A stretch of DNA of 64,000 nucleotides from Parasponia andersonii (taxonomy: Eukaryota > Streptophyta > Magnoliopsida > Rosales > Cannabaceae). A program made the translations under genes and the position numbers. The stretch lies in assembly GCA_002914805.1 (NCBI GenBank), contig JXTB01000061.1, positions 1,032,236 through 1,096,235 on the forward strand, written 5' to 3'. Below, piece by piece: positions 34,433-45,477 of this stretch; within the stretch, counting starts at the first letter, position 1, and the number at the start of each line of letters is the position of its first letter. Under the pieces are notes generated by a model that was not told where the DNA came from, made no database searches, and was given only the letters and a program-made list of their open reading frames with translations.

Positions 34433-34883
34433 ATAGTCACTTTTCTTTATGTATAAGGCTTCGATCTAGAGGACCAATTCACATGTTAATGGGATCATAG
34501 GATTAATTAGGGTTTTTCTTATATTTTAGACCCATGTTTTTTATTTAATGTTTTTTTTATTAGTTAGGATTTCCGATTCAGGTTACAATTCAAGCCTATA
34601 TAAAGGCTACAAAATGTTTTAACATATCAGATTATCAATAAAAATGATTTCTTTGGTGAGCCTTACTTTGCCTTCTTGTGCTCTTGGCTCAATACAAATT
34701 TTGACTTATCAAGAGAGTGGTCAATGTTTATGGTGTCTTAAGATTAGGGTTTTAAGGATCTAGCTTCTTTAGAGTTCTAATATGATTAATAACAATTTTT
34801 TTCCTAAAGATTCAAAGTGCGCTAATCCATTGCTTTAAGGGTTCCTAGGGCTTCTCACTTAGTGTGTTCTTATCAGACATTTT
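34433..34883 (+). mobile_element. Unassigned LTR-like fragment with TATA box
   Basis: Non-coding stretch with a strong TATA box CCTATATAAAGG (34595-34606), followed about 35 bases later by AATAAA (34637-34642), the compact promoter/poly(A) layout of an LTR. No matching second copy or primer-binding site is in the window. It could instead be the promoter region of the CACTA element beside it. Confidence 0.35.
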
Positions 34884-34959
34884 TCTAAAGCCATTGGTTT
34901 AGGAGCTGAGATAGTTATGGGAGATCGAGATTCAAATGAGAGATGCCACAAGTAATCGC

Positions 34960-36270
34960 ATTTTCGAAATGTGCGCTGCACTTTTATGGACTGTTAATAA
35001 TTTCTCAGCCCATAGTACTCGGTGGAGGGGTTAAGGTTACAAAGCTTATCCAACTTGTAACTAAGACACTCGTTCGATGAGATTGAAGACCAAGACTTGT
35101 TATGTGGGTCACAAACATTTCCTATCGACTAATCATACAATGCGAAGAAGTGAAGACTTTGATGGGAAATTAGAGAAAAGATATCCACCTCATTGGTTCA
35201 ATAATGCAGATATTTTAGAATAGTTAAGAAAGTTGTTACCTGCATTGCCAAGTAAATATCAAAGTTATGGCGGAGTTAAGCAGAAATGTGAAAAAAATGA
35301 ACCAAACTGGAGAAAAAAAATTATTTTTTGTGACTTATAATATTGGTCTTCATTATTGTTAAGACACAATTGTGATGTCGTGCAAAATAGAGAGAAATGT
35401 CCATGACAGTGTTCTTGGCACAATGTTGGGAATTGAAGCCAAATCAAAAGACATAGTTAATTCACATCGTGATTTGGCTGATATGAAAATAAGACAGGAG
35501 TTGCATCTTATTGAATTGGAAACAAGTTAATTAAACCACGAGCACAATATACTCTCAGTAAGGATGACCGACATAAATTCTGTCAGTTTATTAAGGATGA
35601 ACAACTTTGCTAGTAATCTATGGAAGAAATGCAACTGACCACAACATGAAAATAACTAGCCTAAAATCACATGAATGTTTTGTTATAATGCAATGTTTGT
35701 TGGCTCCTAGGATAAGAGCTTTTACAAACAAGGAGATAGCGTTGATAATTGAATTCTATAATTTTTTCCAACAAATATGTGCTAGGACTTTAATTAAGAA
35801 AGACTTAGAGAGTTCCAAAGATACCATAGATCTCATTCTTTGCAGGCTTGAGCAGATATTTCCTCCTACATTTTTTAATATCATTGTTCAGTTAGTGATG
35901 CATTTGCTCAAAGAAGTGTTACTAGGTGGACCTTTTCACTTCAGATAGATGTATCTATATAAGAGATATATAAAGAAGTTGAAGGACTATCAGAAATTGA
36001 GCACATCCTAAGGGATCTATTGCTAAAGGTGATGTTGTTGATGAATCGTTAACATTTTTTTTCATTGTATTTCTAAGGGATTGAGACAAAATTCAATTGG
36101 CCTAAAAGAAATGAGATTTCTATTAACATCGGTCCAAAAAAATACTTAAGTTTGTTTCAATCACAATGTCGACTTATTGGAAAAAGGACTTACATGTCAC
36201 TTGATATAAATTTCCGAAAGAAAGTATAGTAGTACATATTAAACAATTATCCATAGATCTGTTATGGACC
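34960..36270 (+). pseudogene. CACTA (En/Spm) TNP2-like transposase, broken
   Basis: TNP2-like transposases bind and cut the ends of CACTA elements. Recognisable in order are AALLWTVNNFSAHSTRW (34970), KTCYVGHKHFLSTNHTMRRS and DFDGKLEKRYPP (35090-35190), then NVHDSVLGTMLGIEAKSKDI split over two frames (35395-35450). The DUF4218-like C-terminus at 35607-35945 is in one open frame (SLKSHECFVIMQCLLAPRIR; LILCRLEQIFPPTFFN; HLLKEVLLGGPFHFR). It continues to about 36110 with an interrupted GIETKFNWPKRN. The N-terminal part is absent and several frameshifts are present, so it is inactive. The CACTA 3' terminus at 39472 supports the assignment. Confidence 0.85.
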
Positions 36271-36974
36271 ACATTTTTATGTCTCCTCTTATTCTACATT
36301 CATTATAAATAGAACTCGATTCGTAGCTCATTCAAGAGATTCTAAACCAATTATTCAAAATGACGGAATATCTGTTCCTAAAATTGATGAGATTATATTC
36401 TACGGTCATTTAGAAGAAATTCAATAATTCAATTATATTGACACATATTGTGTTGTCTTATTCAAATATAAATGGTTTGATACAAATCTAGAAAGAAGAA
36501 AATAACATAAAAAAAATACAACAAGTATACCTATCAATTTTGAGTGGTATAAGGATATAACATACATACTTGCTTCTCAAGGTATGCAAGTTTTTTATGT
36601 TGATGATTTGTTAAATGGTTCGAATTAGAAGATTATAGGAGACTTACATTAAGGTGGATGGGATATTCAAGAAATTGATACTAAGCTAGTTGTTCTGCAA
36701 GATCATAATGCCTCAAAACTTTTTCCTTATAGTTGATCTTAGCAAGCTAGAATCTATTAGTTACAATTGTGGGAGTGAAAATGAACTTATTCAAAATTCT
36801 AATATTGTTATCCATGATGTGGAAGAAGATGATTTTATTGATGATAGCGATCTTGATCTAGATGATACAATTAATGATTATGCAAAAGATGAAGAAAAAG
36901 AATTAGAGATGGACAATAATAATAAAATAGATCAAGAAGAAAATGAAGATTATATTAAAAATGATGATGATTAA
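36271..36974 (+). pseudogene. CACTA transposase C-terminal DUF4216-like domain and acidic tail
   Basis: After a frame change the sequence reads SSYSTFIINRTRFVAHSRDS, then IDEIIFYGHLEEIQ, CVVLFKYKWFD and ILASQGMQVFYVDDLLN. This is the order of the DUF4216 region that follows DUF4218 in CACTA transposases. An open frame at 36690-36974 carries a strongly acidic C-terminus (HDVEEDDFIDDSDLDLDD) and ends TAA. I see it as the end of the same protein, not a separate gene. Confidence 0.7.
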
Positions 36975-37299
36975 TATTCCAATGTTATTTATTATGTATT
37001 TTATGAGAGCATTTTTTATATTGTTAATAAAATATATAATTTTATATTGTCAAATCCATATACATCCTATCATATTTATTATATTCACCAAAATTATTTA
37101 GTTATGGCTATTGTTGAGCACACATATCATGGAGGAGAAGCGGGTCGAGATCCCCCATAAGACCTGTTTAGGATTCATACCTTGTCTGAGTCAAGTACAA
37201 CAAATATTTTTACTTTATTTAATTAATAAATAAATATATATTTATCATTCGTTTCATTTGATTGATTATAAATATTTTTTTTCTCTTCTCTACAGTACC

Positions 37300-38800
37300 G
37301 ATCGACAAGAGAAAATATGCAAAGAATAGATATTTGAACTTGTAGCAGAAGCTAAACTCATAGCGGCTAGTGGAATGACTTCTGATCAGGTTCAACAAGA
37401 AAGGAGATATGTGGAGAACTATTAAAACAAACCATAAGTAGTTTCCCCGTCATCTTAGGATATTGGTTAGGAAGAATACAGGACCTTTCCACAAGAGTTG
37501 GAGAAAGGTTCTTACTGAACAAAAGACAAAGATAGAGCTTGGTGTCAAAATAAGAATACTTGGTTTATTATTTCAAATATTTGAATTTTTTTGTAAGTAT
37601 TTTTCTAATTACTTCAATTTTTCGTTTTAGAGATGCTTCGAGTACAAGGATATCTATATGGACAAGCTACCTCATTTATATCAAAGCTTTGATTGTTCTG
37701 CTCATGACATGTATAAGGACTCATAGAATAGTCTTAATATAAACTTTAGGAACAATAGAAGGGATGAGGAGGATCTTGATATTCCCCGTGCTCGTCGTGT
37801 TGTTCCTCCCGATATGACTAAGGAGACTTGCAATAAGTGCATGGATTTGTTTAACTCTGAGAAGTATAAGGTTAATACTTCTTCTAATTATTCTTTTATA
37901 ATATTCATTTTATAAATTTTATAAATTTACTTAATGACTTTTAATTGGTAGGCTATGTCTAGGAGGAATGTTGAGAATAGGGTATACATGAAGTTTGTCA
38001 GTAGGCAGGGGCTTAAGTCTACCATCTCCAATATATATGATATGTTAATTTTTTAATATTGTTTTTAAATTTTTTTATTGGTTTTGTTTAATTACTAATA
38101 TAACTCAATGTCAAGGTGGATCTTGATATGGATGAGTTACAGTCAATCGCAAAGTACTATTAGTAGAGGTATATAGATCCTACAACTATTACGTGGCCTT
38201 CTACTGAGCATGAGAAGAATTATGTAAGTAACTTGATACTTAATGTATTATTGATTGTATACTATTTTTATTTTTATTAAAGTTGAGATTTGTAACACTT
38301 AACTGCAATCTCAAGTATCTTCATATGCCTCAGGTTTCTCGGCATAGTCTGTACCACCTCGTATTGATTAGACAACGATTATTGACGAGGTGATCGGTCT
38401 TAGAAGAGGCCATAGAAGTAGAATTTGTCTGAAACTCAAGCGAGCTGCTACACATCTACTACAACATCTTCTCTACAACAATGGTAGCCTCCCATGCCAA
38501 ACCTAGAGTTGTAAGACTTTTTCAGCCAGGCGTAGAATTATTTGGCTATGGCCCACCAGTGTGAGCAGGTTCTCATGGCACAATGTGATGTAGACAGGTG
38601 GTACTTTGACGAGGAAATGTATTACATGTCTAATACATTGTCGGCATTGCTTCTAGGATTTCAAATGCCTGATCAATAGCCCACTGCTGCTCTGACCCCC
38701 AGCCCCCTTCATTGCCTCTATGATATTGGCCTGAACCTCCTCTTCTACCTTCCAAGCTTGAAAAGAATGAAGATACCGACTTGAGTAGCTAGAGAGTTTT
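37300..38800 (+). pseudogene. CACTA second gene remnant (TNPA/Ptta-like)
   Basis: Scattered frames fit the second, DNA-binding gene of CACTA elements. The segment FHKSWRKVLTEQKTKIELGV is at 37490-37545. MTKETCNKCMDLFNSEKYK is at 37816-37872 with a GTTAATAC donor-like site after it, and AMSRRNVENRVYMKFVSR resumes after TTGGTAG at 37952. DLDMDELQSIAKYY is at 38120-38160. DEVIGLRRGHRSRICLKLKR is at 38378-38440. Alternating AT-rich gaps (37880-37950, 38040-38115, 38225-38310) look like introns. Stops are frequent. The match is by pattern only and is weaker than for the transposase. Confidence 0.5.
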
Positions 38801-39472
38801 TCATTTATTATTTTGCAACACTTTTATGTTTTGGTTACTTTTATTACATTTTTTTTTCTTGGATCCGAATTTCATACGTTTCTATGTGATTAGTTAGTAT
38901 TAATCTTGATGTTAGTGTTTTAAATTCGTTCATTTTAATTCTAATTTTAGTTATTATATTTTATTTTAAATTGAAAATCTTTTTAATTTAATTATAAAAA
39001 AATTAAATTAAAAGATTTTTTTAATTTAATTATAAAAAATTAAAATAAAAAATTTAAAAATCTTTATAGTTACGAAATTAGTTGTTGGTATAGATGTATA
39101 AATATTATTGCTCTTAGGTTAAATTAAAATTTGAAATTTTAAGTTTTTAATTTTTTAGCGATGACATTTGTCGTCACTTTTAGGTTAAATTTAAAATTTA
39201 AATTTAACATTTAGAATGACATCACTATAAATTGAAATTTATTAAACAAATTAAAAATTTTACATTTATAGTTGTTGCTATGAAACTGACGATGACATAT
39301 TTCGTCATTTATAAACTGCATGCGACAACAAATGTCATTGATACATAGACCTAATACCGACCATACTAGTAGTCGTCAGTATAATTTCTCTATATCAATG
39401 GCTCTATACACATAATGGATTGGCGACGACAATTTAATCAATAGTGTTGACATAGGGCTTATTTTTGTAATG
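38801..39472 (+). mobile_element. 3' subterminal region and terminal repeat of the CACTA element
   Basis: Non-coding AT-rich DNA with repeated short motifs of the form ATGACATTTGTCGTC and CGACGACAATTT (39160-39440), like subterminal transposase-binding repeats. The terminus at 39472 reads inwards CATTACAAAAATAAGCCC, one base from the canonical CACTA start. I could not find the left terminal repeat; the 5' part of the element is truncated near 34960. Confidence 0.65.
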
Positions 39473-39875
39473 TTTATAGATGATTTTTTTTTTTGTTTTT
39501 CTTTAAATAAAAGAATCACGAAGGAAATGATATTTAGAAATAATAACCACAAAAGAAAGCAACATAGAAAATAGAGTAATGCTAAGGACACTAGAATACT
39601 GGAAGTTTACAAAAAAAAATTTACACCAGTGATGTGACATCATTTTCAACCACACAATTTCAAATGATGTGGTGTCACTTTGAGATAAAGTGTGGATACC
39701 AAATCATTGGTATAAATTTTTTGTGTAACTTTTTAATATCCATAGCATTATCTTAGTACACATTAGGGACGCCAGTGCTCAAATTATATATATCCCAATC
39801 ATGTTGGCACCCTTTTAATTCCCTGCACAAAGGTTGTGTCTAAGCAAAGACCATACAATAATTAAAAGATGAAAA
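39473..39875. other. Spacer around the MITE, no gene seen
   Basis: Outside the MITE this is AT-rich sequence without coding signal, lying between the CACTA terminus and the copia LTR start at 39876. It may be old host intergenic DNA. Confidence 0.4.
39577..39750. mobile_element. MITE-like element with inverted ends
   Basis: The left end TAATGCTAAGGACACT and the reverse complement of the right end TAATGCTATGGATATT match. The similarity continues inwards for about 50 bases (AAAAAATTTACACCAGTGAT versus AAAAATTTATACCAATGATT). The size of 174 bp without coding fits a MITE. No clear TSD is seen, so the superfamily is undecided. Confidence 0.65.
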
Positions 39876-40733
39876 TGTTAGTATTCTTGCCCTAAGAGCT
39901 AGATGTAAATAATGATTTGATATTAAATAAATATAGTTGATTTTGTTCTATTTGCTTGCATATATTATATATTATTTATGATAATATATATAAATATCAT
40001 GAAAATTCCTTGAGTACAAATGTAACCTTAAATTTAGTATATATAAAAGTTGTACATACAAGAGGATTAAGTTTAAAGGATATAATTTAAACTAGTCCAC
40101 AATTAATTATTAAAATTGGGATCTTTAATTAAAAAATTACTAGTATGGTCTATTATCATTGAGAATGGAATAGTCTTATCTAGGCTGTTTATGTAGCAAC
40201 GTTAAATGGAGGTACTTTATACAATGAGATTATATAGGATTGGACTAGATAAATTTAAATATCTGATAATATCCGTTGGAGAACAAAATATTCAAATTTA
40301 TCAATCGACAATATATATGGAATGTCTCTTAATCTTGAGTAATTAATAGACTCCTGTTTATATTTTTATGTCTCTTGATGTATTCGGCAACATCTATGTT
40401 TATACTTGGCCGAATCTTTATATATTTGAGACGTGATACTATAGATAACGGGGAATAGTAATTAACAATATATAATCCATTCGTTCGTAATAGAAGTTAG
40501 AAAATGATTCCCTTGAGTAACAACTTGGTACTTGAATAATAGAGCACTCAATTCATGATTAGATCATGAATTTGTTGTTCATTAGAAAATTATAGTAACT
40601 CAAGAATAAAGAAGTAATTAGAGAGAATAATGGATTATAAACCTAACTCTATTTACAAATCATTTATGGAGGATTATTCTGTATATAATGATTAAATTAA
40701 TGGACACACTTTATGATTACTTTGAGTTATTTA
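39876..40733 (+). mobile_element. Copia family A LTR, 5' part
   Basis: It starts TGTTAGTATTCTTGCCCTAA, a form common for plant copia LTRs. From 40135 onward it is the reverse complement of 13480-12862. It stops at 40733 where a Tekay-type LTR begins with TG. The rest of the LTR presumably lies beyond the right edge of the window, so it may be a solo LTR or the 5' LTR of an element. Confidence 0.7.
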
Positions 40734-40924
40734 TGTAGTACCAAAGATTCTCACATACATACTAAGCCAATGATAAATATGTTCTAACTACATATTAGGC
40801 ATCTAGGATTCATTAATACTACTTTTATATGTTATGTGTATTTATGTACATGTTATTACACTAATGATTGTCGAAGTGTCTCGATGCAGTGTAAAGGTTC
40901 AACACCCTCAAAAAGAGAGCTCAG
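40734..40924 (+). mobile_element. Start of a Tekay-like LTR (same family as 41098-47631)
   Basis: TGTAGTACCAAAGATTCTCA and what follows is the reverse complement of the LTR end at 47440-47631 (TTCTCACATACATACTAAGCC; GTGTAAAGGTTCAACACCCTC). The orientation is therefore opposite to the complete element. It is cut at 40924 by the chromodomain element, and its remainder should be outside the window on the right. Confidence 0.7.
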
Positions 40925-41097
40925 TATTACGCCCCGCACATTTGGCTCCCTAAAATCCAAATGCTACTGCTCATGGCTCTAAGATCCTCTATATATACTA
41001 CTCACCCAAAAGGATAGAGGCTCCCTAAAATCCAAATGCTACTGCTCATAGTTCTAAGATCCTCTATATATACTACTCACCTAAAAGGATAGAGGAA
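40925..41097 (+). mobile_element. 5' LTR of the chromodomain element, first part
   Basis: It matches the 3' LTR at 63492-63592 (TATTACGCCCCGCACATTTG here, TGTTATGCCCCACTCATTTG there). It is interrupted after AGGAA (41093-41097) by the complete Tekay-like element. AGGAA is repeated at 58231-58235, where the LTR resumes. The 3' LTR shows the empty site (GGATAGAGGAAGGCCCTAG). Confidence 0.9.
40944..41093 (+). repeat. 75-bp tandem duplication in the 5' LTR
   Basis: Two 75-bp units starting GGCTCCCTAAAATCC at 40944 and 41019. The 3' LTR at 63510 has a single unit. Each unit ends in an inverted repeat CCTCTAT...ATAGAGG that could form a hairpin. The duplication arose after integration of the element. 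Confidence 0.9.
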
Positions 41098-41772
41098 TGT
41101 AACACCCCCTAGCCCAACTATATGACTATGTAGGTCAAAATAGGAAGCATTACTCTTTCATAAACCAAAACTTTAGTTTTGTTCAAAAATTTGGGTCAAT
41201 TTAAACTTTTTAAACTCTAAAACAAAAGAACTTGTGTGGCATTACTTTATGAAAGTGTCTTTACAAAATGTACAACCAAAAATTCCTTTTCTATTTATCT
41301 TTCCATCCGCAGTGATATTTATATCATACCAAAATATCAAACTACAAAGAAAACATCGCCCACAAATCAGGCTCGTATATATCTGTACGATCATAGTGAC
41401 AAGAAATCGTGCTACCAACCAGTAACTCTATATATCATATATCTCATCACCTGTATCATAGGAACTAAATGAGCTAATGCTCAGTAAGTAAAGATCATGC
41501 ATGCTTGTGTATATGTCTCATGTATAAACTTTATTGAAATTCCCATTGTACTATTTCTTTCATAACTTTTCATTTTGATGCACTTTTCTTAGAAAACATT
41601 TCTTTATAGGGCTCTTGAGTACACTACAAAGTTGCGGTAGTTGGTAAGCCATGCCCACCTATGTGGGAAGAAAACACATGGCCAATGTGAACCATACCTA
41701 CCCAATACAGACCGACTAGGTAATGCACCTAATAAATCTCATAGTATAATGCTCAGTCCCGGTAGTCAGTAA

Positions 41773-44700
41773 TGTAACGACCCGACTTTTTCTAACCGTT
41801 AACTACTTAGTTTCTTAGCTTAAAAAAAAAAATAGATGCTGAAAAATTCATGAATATTTTTTTTCTTTTTAAGAGATTTAACGATTTACTTAAATTTTAA
41901 AAACAACTAAATACTTCTCAGTGGTTAAGTTCCATTTATTTAAATTTTATTATAAACTTTTTATTAAGGTTATTTAAATAGTGTGCAACCATAAAGGGCT
42001 TCCAGGTGAGGAGGGGGATCACATACGGACCACTTAAGTCCCAAGCTCTCCTTCGACAATTTAGGTCTTTTTGACAGAACCCCTTATGTTTTGCATTTAT
42101 TTAAATCAAAATATTTTCTCTTATATAAAAAAAAATGTCCGTATAACTTCTATTAAATCGAAATACATTTTCAAGTTCAATTTGATTAAATCATGCATTA
42201 CGAAATAAAATGTCAATAAGTACGTTTTCAAACAATATCAAGCTTATATAATTGAAATCATTTGTCTCATAATAAAACATATGCAGAAGAAATTTTAATG
42301 GCAGTATTCCATTGCCCATGCCTCGCATCATCTCCGCCTCAATTCCAGCTAACCCATCAATTAAATTAGAGGTTTCTTTTCTTTGGTTCCTATAGCATGG
42401 ATACTTATAAAATGTGAACTTTCGCTCAGTAAGTACAATAAAATTCTCACAAAACATTTTACTTATGAACAAACAATTCTCGTTTTTTTTTTTTACTTTG
42501 AAATTTTGGTTATGTTGTTTTATGAAATCATTACTTTATGCTTTATTATAAGATATTGTATCATGATTTTATCTTATTCTTGATTATTAAGTCTTTTATC
42601 TTTCTTATAGTTCCTGGTGTACGTACCGAGTGTGCACTACCAAATGGGGAATCAGGGGAACTACCCAATTAAAACCTCCCATGGTCATAATCTTAATATA
42701 CTTTTCCTCGGGAATCCTCGCTTAGGGGAGGTCAGTCCTGTCTTCCCTCAAATATCCTCACCTAGTGGAGGTTGGTATGACATCTTTAAATTCTTCATCT
42801 TATTTAGTCCTTTTTTTAAAAATATGAGTGAGTACGCTTCAATGAACCCAAACTTATATTCAACTATCGTAGCATTTCCTTTATTAAAGTATGTTGAAGT
42901 ATGATAACATTGTAAAGTAAGCATACATCATTTTTTTTTATAGCAGAGAAAAAGTATCTTTATAAGCATATATTATACATAGGTCATATAATAATAATAT
43001 AAAGGCAAGTTAATACATGAAATTAATTCAAACATATCATAATATAAACATGAAACATTTTCAACCATCCATGCTATAGGTGAAATTGTATTTACTTCGT
43101 AGTCTGATTATCCTAGTTCCACTCGTTAATTACGTACGTCTAGATCGAAGTTTGCCCTGACGTATACATACTCTATTTGTTAGAGAAAATTTAAACTGGC
43201 CTCATACTTTTTTTTTTAATTATTATTATTATTTTTTACTTCTACTTACTTAGTGGGCTTAAAATATTTAAGACTCAGTCTTGATCCAATATAAAACTTC
43301 ACATTTGAGAAACAATGTCACACTATATTCATTGACTAATTTATACTTTCACTTAGATGGATGAGATTTGACTCTCCTTAATCTTGATCATAGTAATCTT
43401 TTTAATCTATCAATAATTTAGTTAATGATTTGATTAATATCATCCTAAATCAATTAAGTTTCCTTAATTATATTTCTTTTCAAGAAATACTTTGGATTAT
43501 TCTTGATTAATTTCTTTATTCGTAATTAGGGGTCAAAATATAATAATTGAGTCAACTATACTAGGGGATATATAAATTTAATATCTAAAATCATACTTGG
43601 ACTAAATATTATTTTGTATTGATCATGCTATTTAGGTCTATCACTAAACTTAGGCAAAATACAATTAGAGGCATACCTTACTTATCTCCTATAATTGATA
43701 TCATGTCTTAAATTTAAGTAAATCTTTTCTTATCTCAATTAGAGATCTAAAATATATATATATATATATTTTTATTCTTATATCAAATTTCCAACCCACT
43801 ATTTCAAGTTTTATAATTTATATTTTTACCCAAAATCTTAAGATTTCTAACATTTATGCCCTCTAATGGTAAATATTGAGTTATATCTTATTTTGTTTTG
43901 TTAAAGATTCTTCCATTATTTACTTTTACACTTTAAAATAGTCTTAAAATTGCCTAAAATAATTTTTTCACATATTTGACCCATATTTTGTCAAAATTAC
44001 ACTTTTGACACAAATACTCAAAAATTTTGCATTTTAGTCCTTCCAACTTTTGAGCAAACATCTTTGATTCTTGGAAAGCATTTCTAATGGATAAAAATCT
44101 GTTCTTAAGGATCTAAGTCTAAATCATTAAGCTTGGTTCATTTTCGTGCATATATTTTTTTAGGGTCTTACACTAAAAAAAATCTTCCACTTTTTTGTGT
44201 TTAGTCATTTTGATTTTACTATTATTATTATTATGAAGTATTCATATTTAGAAGCTTAAGAAATCAACAGAATAAGTCTCAATATAATATAAATTATATA
44301 ACATCTAAAATAGGTCAATTATGTTATTACCTATTTATTCTTTTATATAATCTATATAACAAGCAAGGTGAGGGAATAAATAACTTTCAAGTTTGGATCT
44401 TCTTTCTTACGTCTCCACCACAAAATTAAGTGCTCTCATCTTTTGATTATAATTCTAAATTTTTAGAGTCGATGGGTAAAATATTGTATCTCTTGTGAAT
44501 TTGGAAGAAAGTGAGGTAGAAAGAGTTTTTTTTTTTTTTGAGAAGGAATAATTGGAAATATGAAGATAGTTTTAGCTAAGTAATTTGAAAGGTTAAGCAT
44601 AGATTTGAATTGCCAAATGAATGATCTATTTATAGGCCATCCATGAAAGGTATCCAATAGTACATACTTTCACATTCTATGAAATAATCCAAGCATCATT

Positions 44701-45477
44701 ATTATCAATTTGTCAAAATATTTTCTTTTCCTATTCTATTACCTTACCTTTTACATTATTTTTTACTCATCCACTACCTTTGTCTCTATTCTTTCTTCTT
44801 TTTCAATTATTTAGAATCCAATACCACTAGCTTTCAACGAAAGTCTCTACTATATTAATCTTTTTTATAGGCTTTGAATTATTTTGGAGACAAAAGTTAC
44901 TAATTAGTTTTGTCTATGTCTTCCACTTTGAATTATGGCCACTAATTTCCAAAGAACATTTCCATTATGATTTTTCTTTTTCCCTACCATTTGAATTACC
45001 CATTAACTTTACCCCTTTTCCTTTTTAATTCCACTAATTTAAAGTTATTACCTTCCTAAGTTAAAACCTTACTACTTTTCATCTTTTTCTATAACTTATT
45101 TTCCACCCTTAGATTGATATACTTAAATCCTAGCCATTCAAAATATGGCATGTACTATTTTGGTGCAACCATTAACTCTAGATTATAAAATGTAATAATT
45201 TTAATATGACATAAACATGTTACATTTTTAATTAGATTATATTTATGTACATAATATAACTATTGTAAAATCAATTTATTATTAAGAAAAACTAACTTAG
45301 AAATTCTAAGTTAAAATGAGGATTGACTATGGTTTTCTCACGTAAAAAAATTTAATAGTAAAATAATACTACGTACATAATTTCAAGTATTTGTGAATGC
45401 AAACATAATAAAATTCGATACTAAGTATATAGTACTTCTACTAATATTACAAGTCTAAAGATGTCTAGGGGGTAACA
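41773..45477 (-). mobile_element. Solo LTR, family G2, copy 1
   Basis: 3705 bp with TG...CA ends (TGTAACGACCCGAC on the left, GGGGGTAACA on the right) and a perfect TSD AGTAA (41768-41772, 45478-45482). The empty site is seen in the partner LTR at 52361-52375 (GTAGTCAGTAAGTTGTG). A TATA box CCTATAAATAG on minus at 44626-44636 shows that the sense strand is minus. No gag or pol, primer-binding site or internal LTR pair was found, so I read it as a solo LTR and not a LARD. Confidence 0.85.
44626..44636 (-). promoter_or_regulatory. TATA box of solo LTR copy 1
   Basis: CCTATAAATAG on minus, conserved at 57348-57358 in copy 2 within similar sequence. It is the likely core promoter of the LTR. Confidence 0.6.

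Noticed and set aside
36690-36974. Acidic 94-residue frame as an independent gene
   Set aside because: It follows the DUF4216-like region of the CACTA transposase, continues its C-terminal pattern and has no promoter of its own.
42617-42904. 95-codon frame inside solo LTR copy 1, partly repeated at 55445-55654
   Set aside because: The reading frame is shortened in copy 2, lies on the antisense strand of the LTR and shows no known domain. The similarity is simply that of the repeat.
41773-45477. Large retrotransposon derivative (LARD) instead of solo LTR
   Set aside because: No internal pair of direct repeats, primer-binding site or polypurine tract was found, and a single TATA box lies in the middle of the unit, as in one LTR.
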